5,845 nt of DNA. It comes from DASYML01 sp034665545. Its GTDB lineage: Bacteria > Acidobacteriota > Blastocatellia > Pyrinomonadales > Pyrinomonadaceae. Both the position numbers and the translations under genes were made by a program. The stretch covers positions 1-5,845 of the forward strand of contig JAXDFO010000028.1 of the NCBI GenBank assembly GCA_034665545.1. Direction: 5' to 3'. The notes below the pieces were generated by a model. The model saw only the letters and a program-made list of their open reading frames with translations, was not told the origin of the DNA and did no database searches. Below, piece by piece: positions 5,717-5,845 of this stretch (the stretch's first letter is position 1; every line of letters begins with the position of its first letter).

Positions 5717-5845
5717 TCAGATTCCTTCGCCGTCAATGCCGCGCAGGGCTGCGAGGAGTGCGCGGCGTTCTGCCTGTGCGGCGCGTATGCGCGCGAGGCG
5801 GTGTTGGTCCGTGTGGTTGGTGACGTTGATTTCGATGGACTGCAT
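5717..5845 (-). CDS. Minus-strand reading frame of unknown function reaching the right edge
   Basis: An open frame on the minus strand runs from the window edge to a TGA at 5719-5717. It encodes 42 residues if the ATG at 5845-5843 is the start (MQSIEINVTNHTDQHRLARI onward, ending LRGIDGEGI). Third codon positions are mostly G or C (CGC, GCC, CTC, AAC, GAC), as in the neighbouring genes. It may be a small complete protein or the C-terminus of a longer one; the edge prevents deciding, and no ribosome site can be seen. It converges on the AlkZ-like gene, with the hairpin at 5640-5694 between them. No family is recognised. Confidence 0.5.
   Translation of the reverse strand: MQSIEINVTNHTDQHRLARIRAAQAERRALLAALRGIDGEGI

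Overview
The window looks like ordinary chromosome from a GC-rich Gram-negative-type bacterium. The best guess is Acidobacteriota, perhaps a Blastocatellia-like lineage. This rests on the secreted helical/glycine-zipper protein in the middle, whose domain types I remember from many acidobacterial hypothetical proteins, and on strong G/C use at third codon positions. No rRNA, tRNA, CRISPR array, transposase or phage gene was seen.

Layout, left to right. (1) The last 38 codons of an unrecognised plus-strand gene end at 119. (2) A long hairpin (142-196) separates it from a convergent minus-strand pair. That pair is an OsmC/YhfA-type protein (2183 down to 1752), followed by a secreted soluble lytic transglycosylase with a TPR-like helical region (1672, or possibly 1780, down to 206). 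(3) A 423-bp divergent intergenic region (2184-2606) holds the OsmC leader, a clear TATAAT box, small hairpins and a pyrimidine-rich stretch. (4) A plus-strand gene (2607-4214) encodes a 535-residue exported protein: signal peptide, helical domain, beta-rich domain, Gly-rich linker, and a C-terminal domain with a glycine zipper. (5) A perfect 25-bp hairpin with a T-tract (4244-4314) ends that unit. (6) An extended -10 promoter then precedes a stand-alone CheY-like receiver that starts at TTG (4388-4768). It is followed 28 bp later by a protein resembling the AlkZ/YcaQ winged-helix family (4797-5675). (7) A third long hairpin (5640-5694) lies partly inside the 3' end of that gene. (8) The end of a convergent minus-strand reading frame (5717-5845) closes the window.

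Functionally, the left pair concerns peroxide/thiol stress and peptidoglycan turnover, the central gene is an envelope protein of unknown role, and the right pair joins a phospho-acceptor receiver to a likely DNA-binding protein. The most notable non-coding signal is the set of three long, near-perfect hairpins at gene ends. Their stems share TCATCCTTCAT-like sequence and look like a lineage-specific terminator or repeat family. I did not find a convincing new multi-gene system. The best leads are the hairpin family, the receiver/AlkZ-like pair and the glycine-zipper envelope protein.
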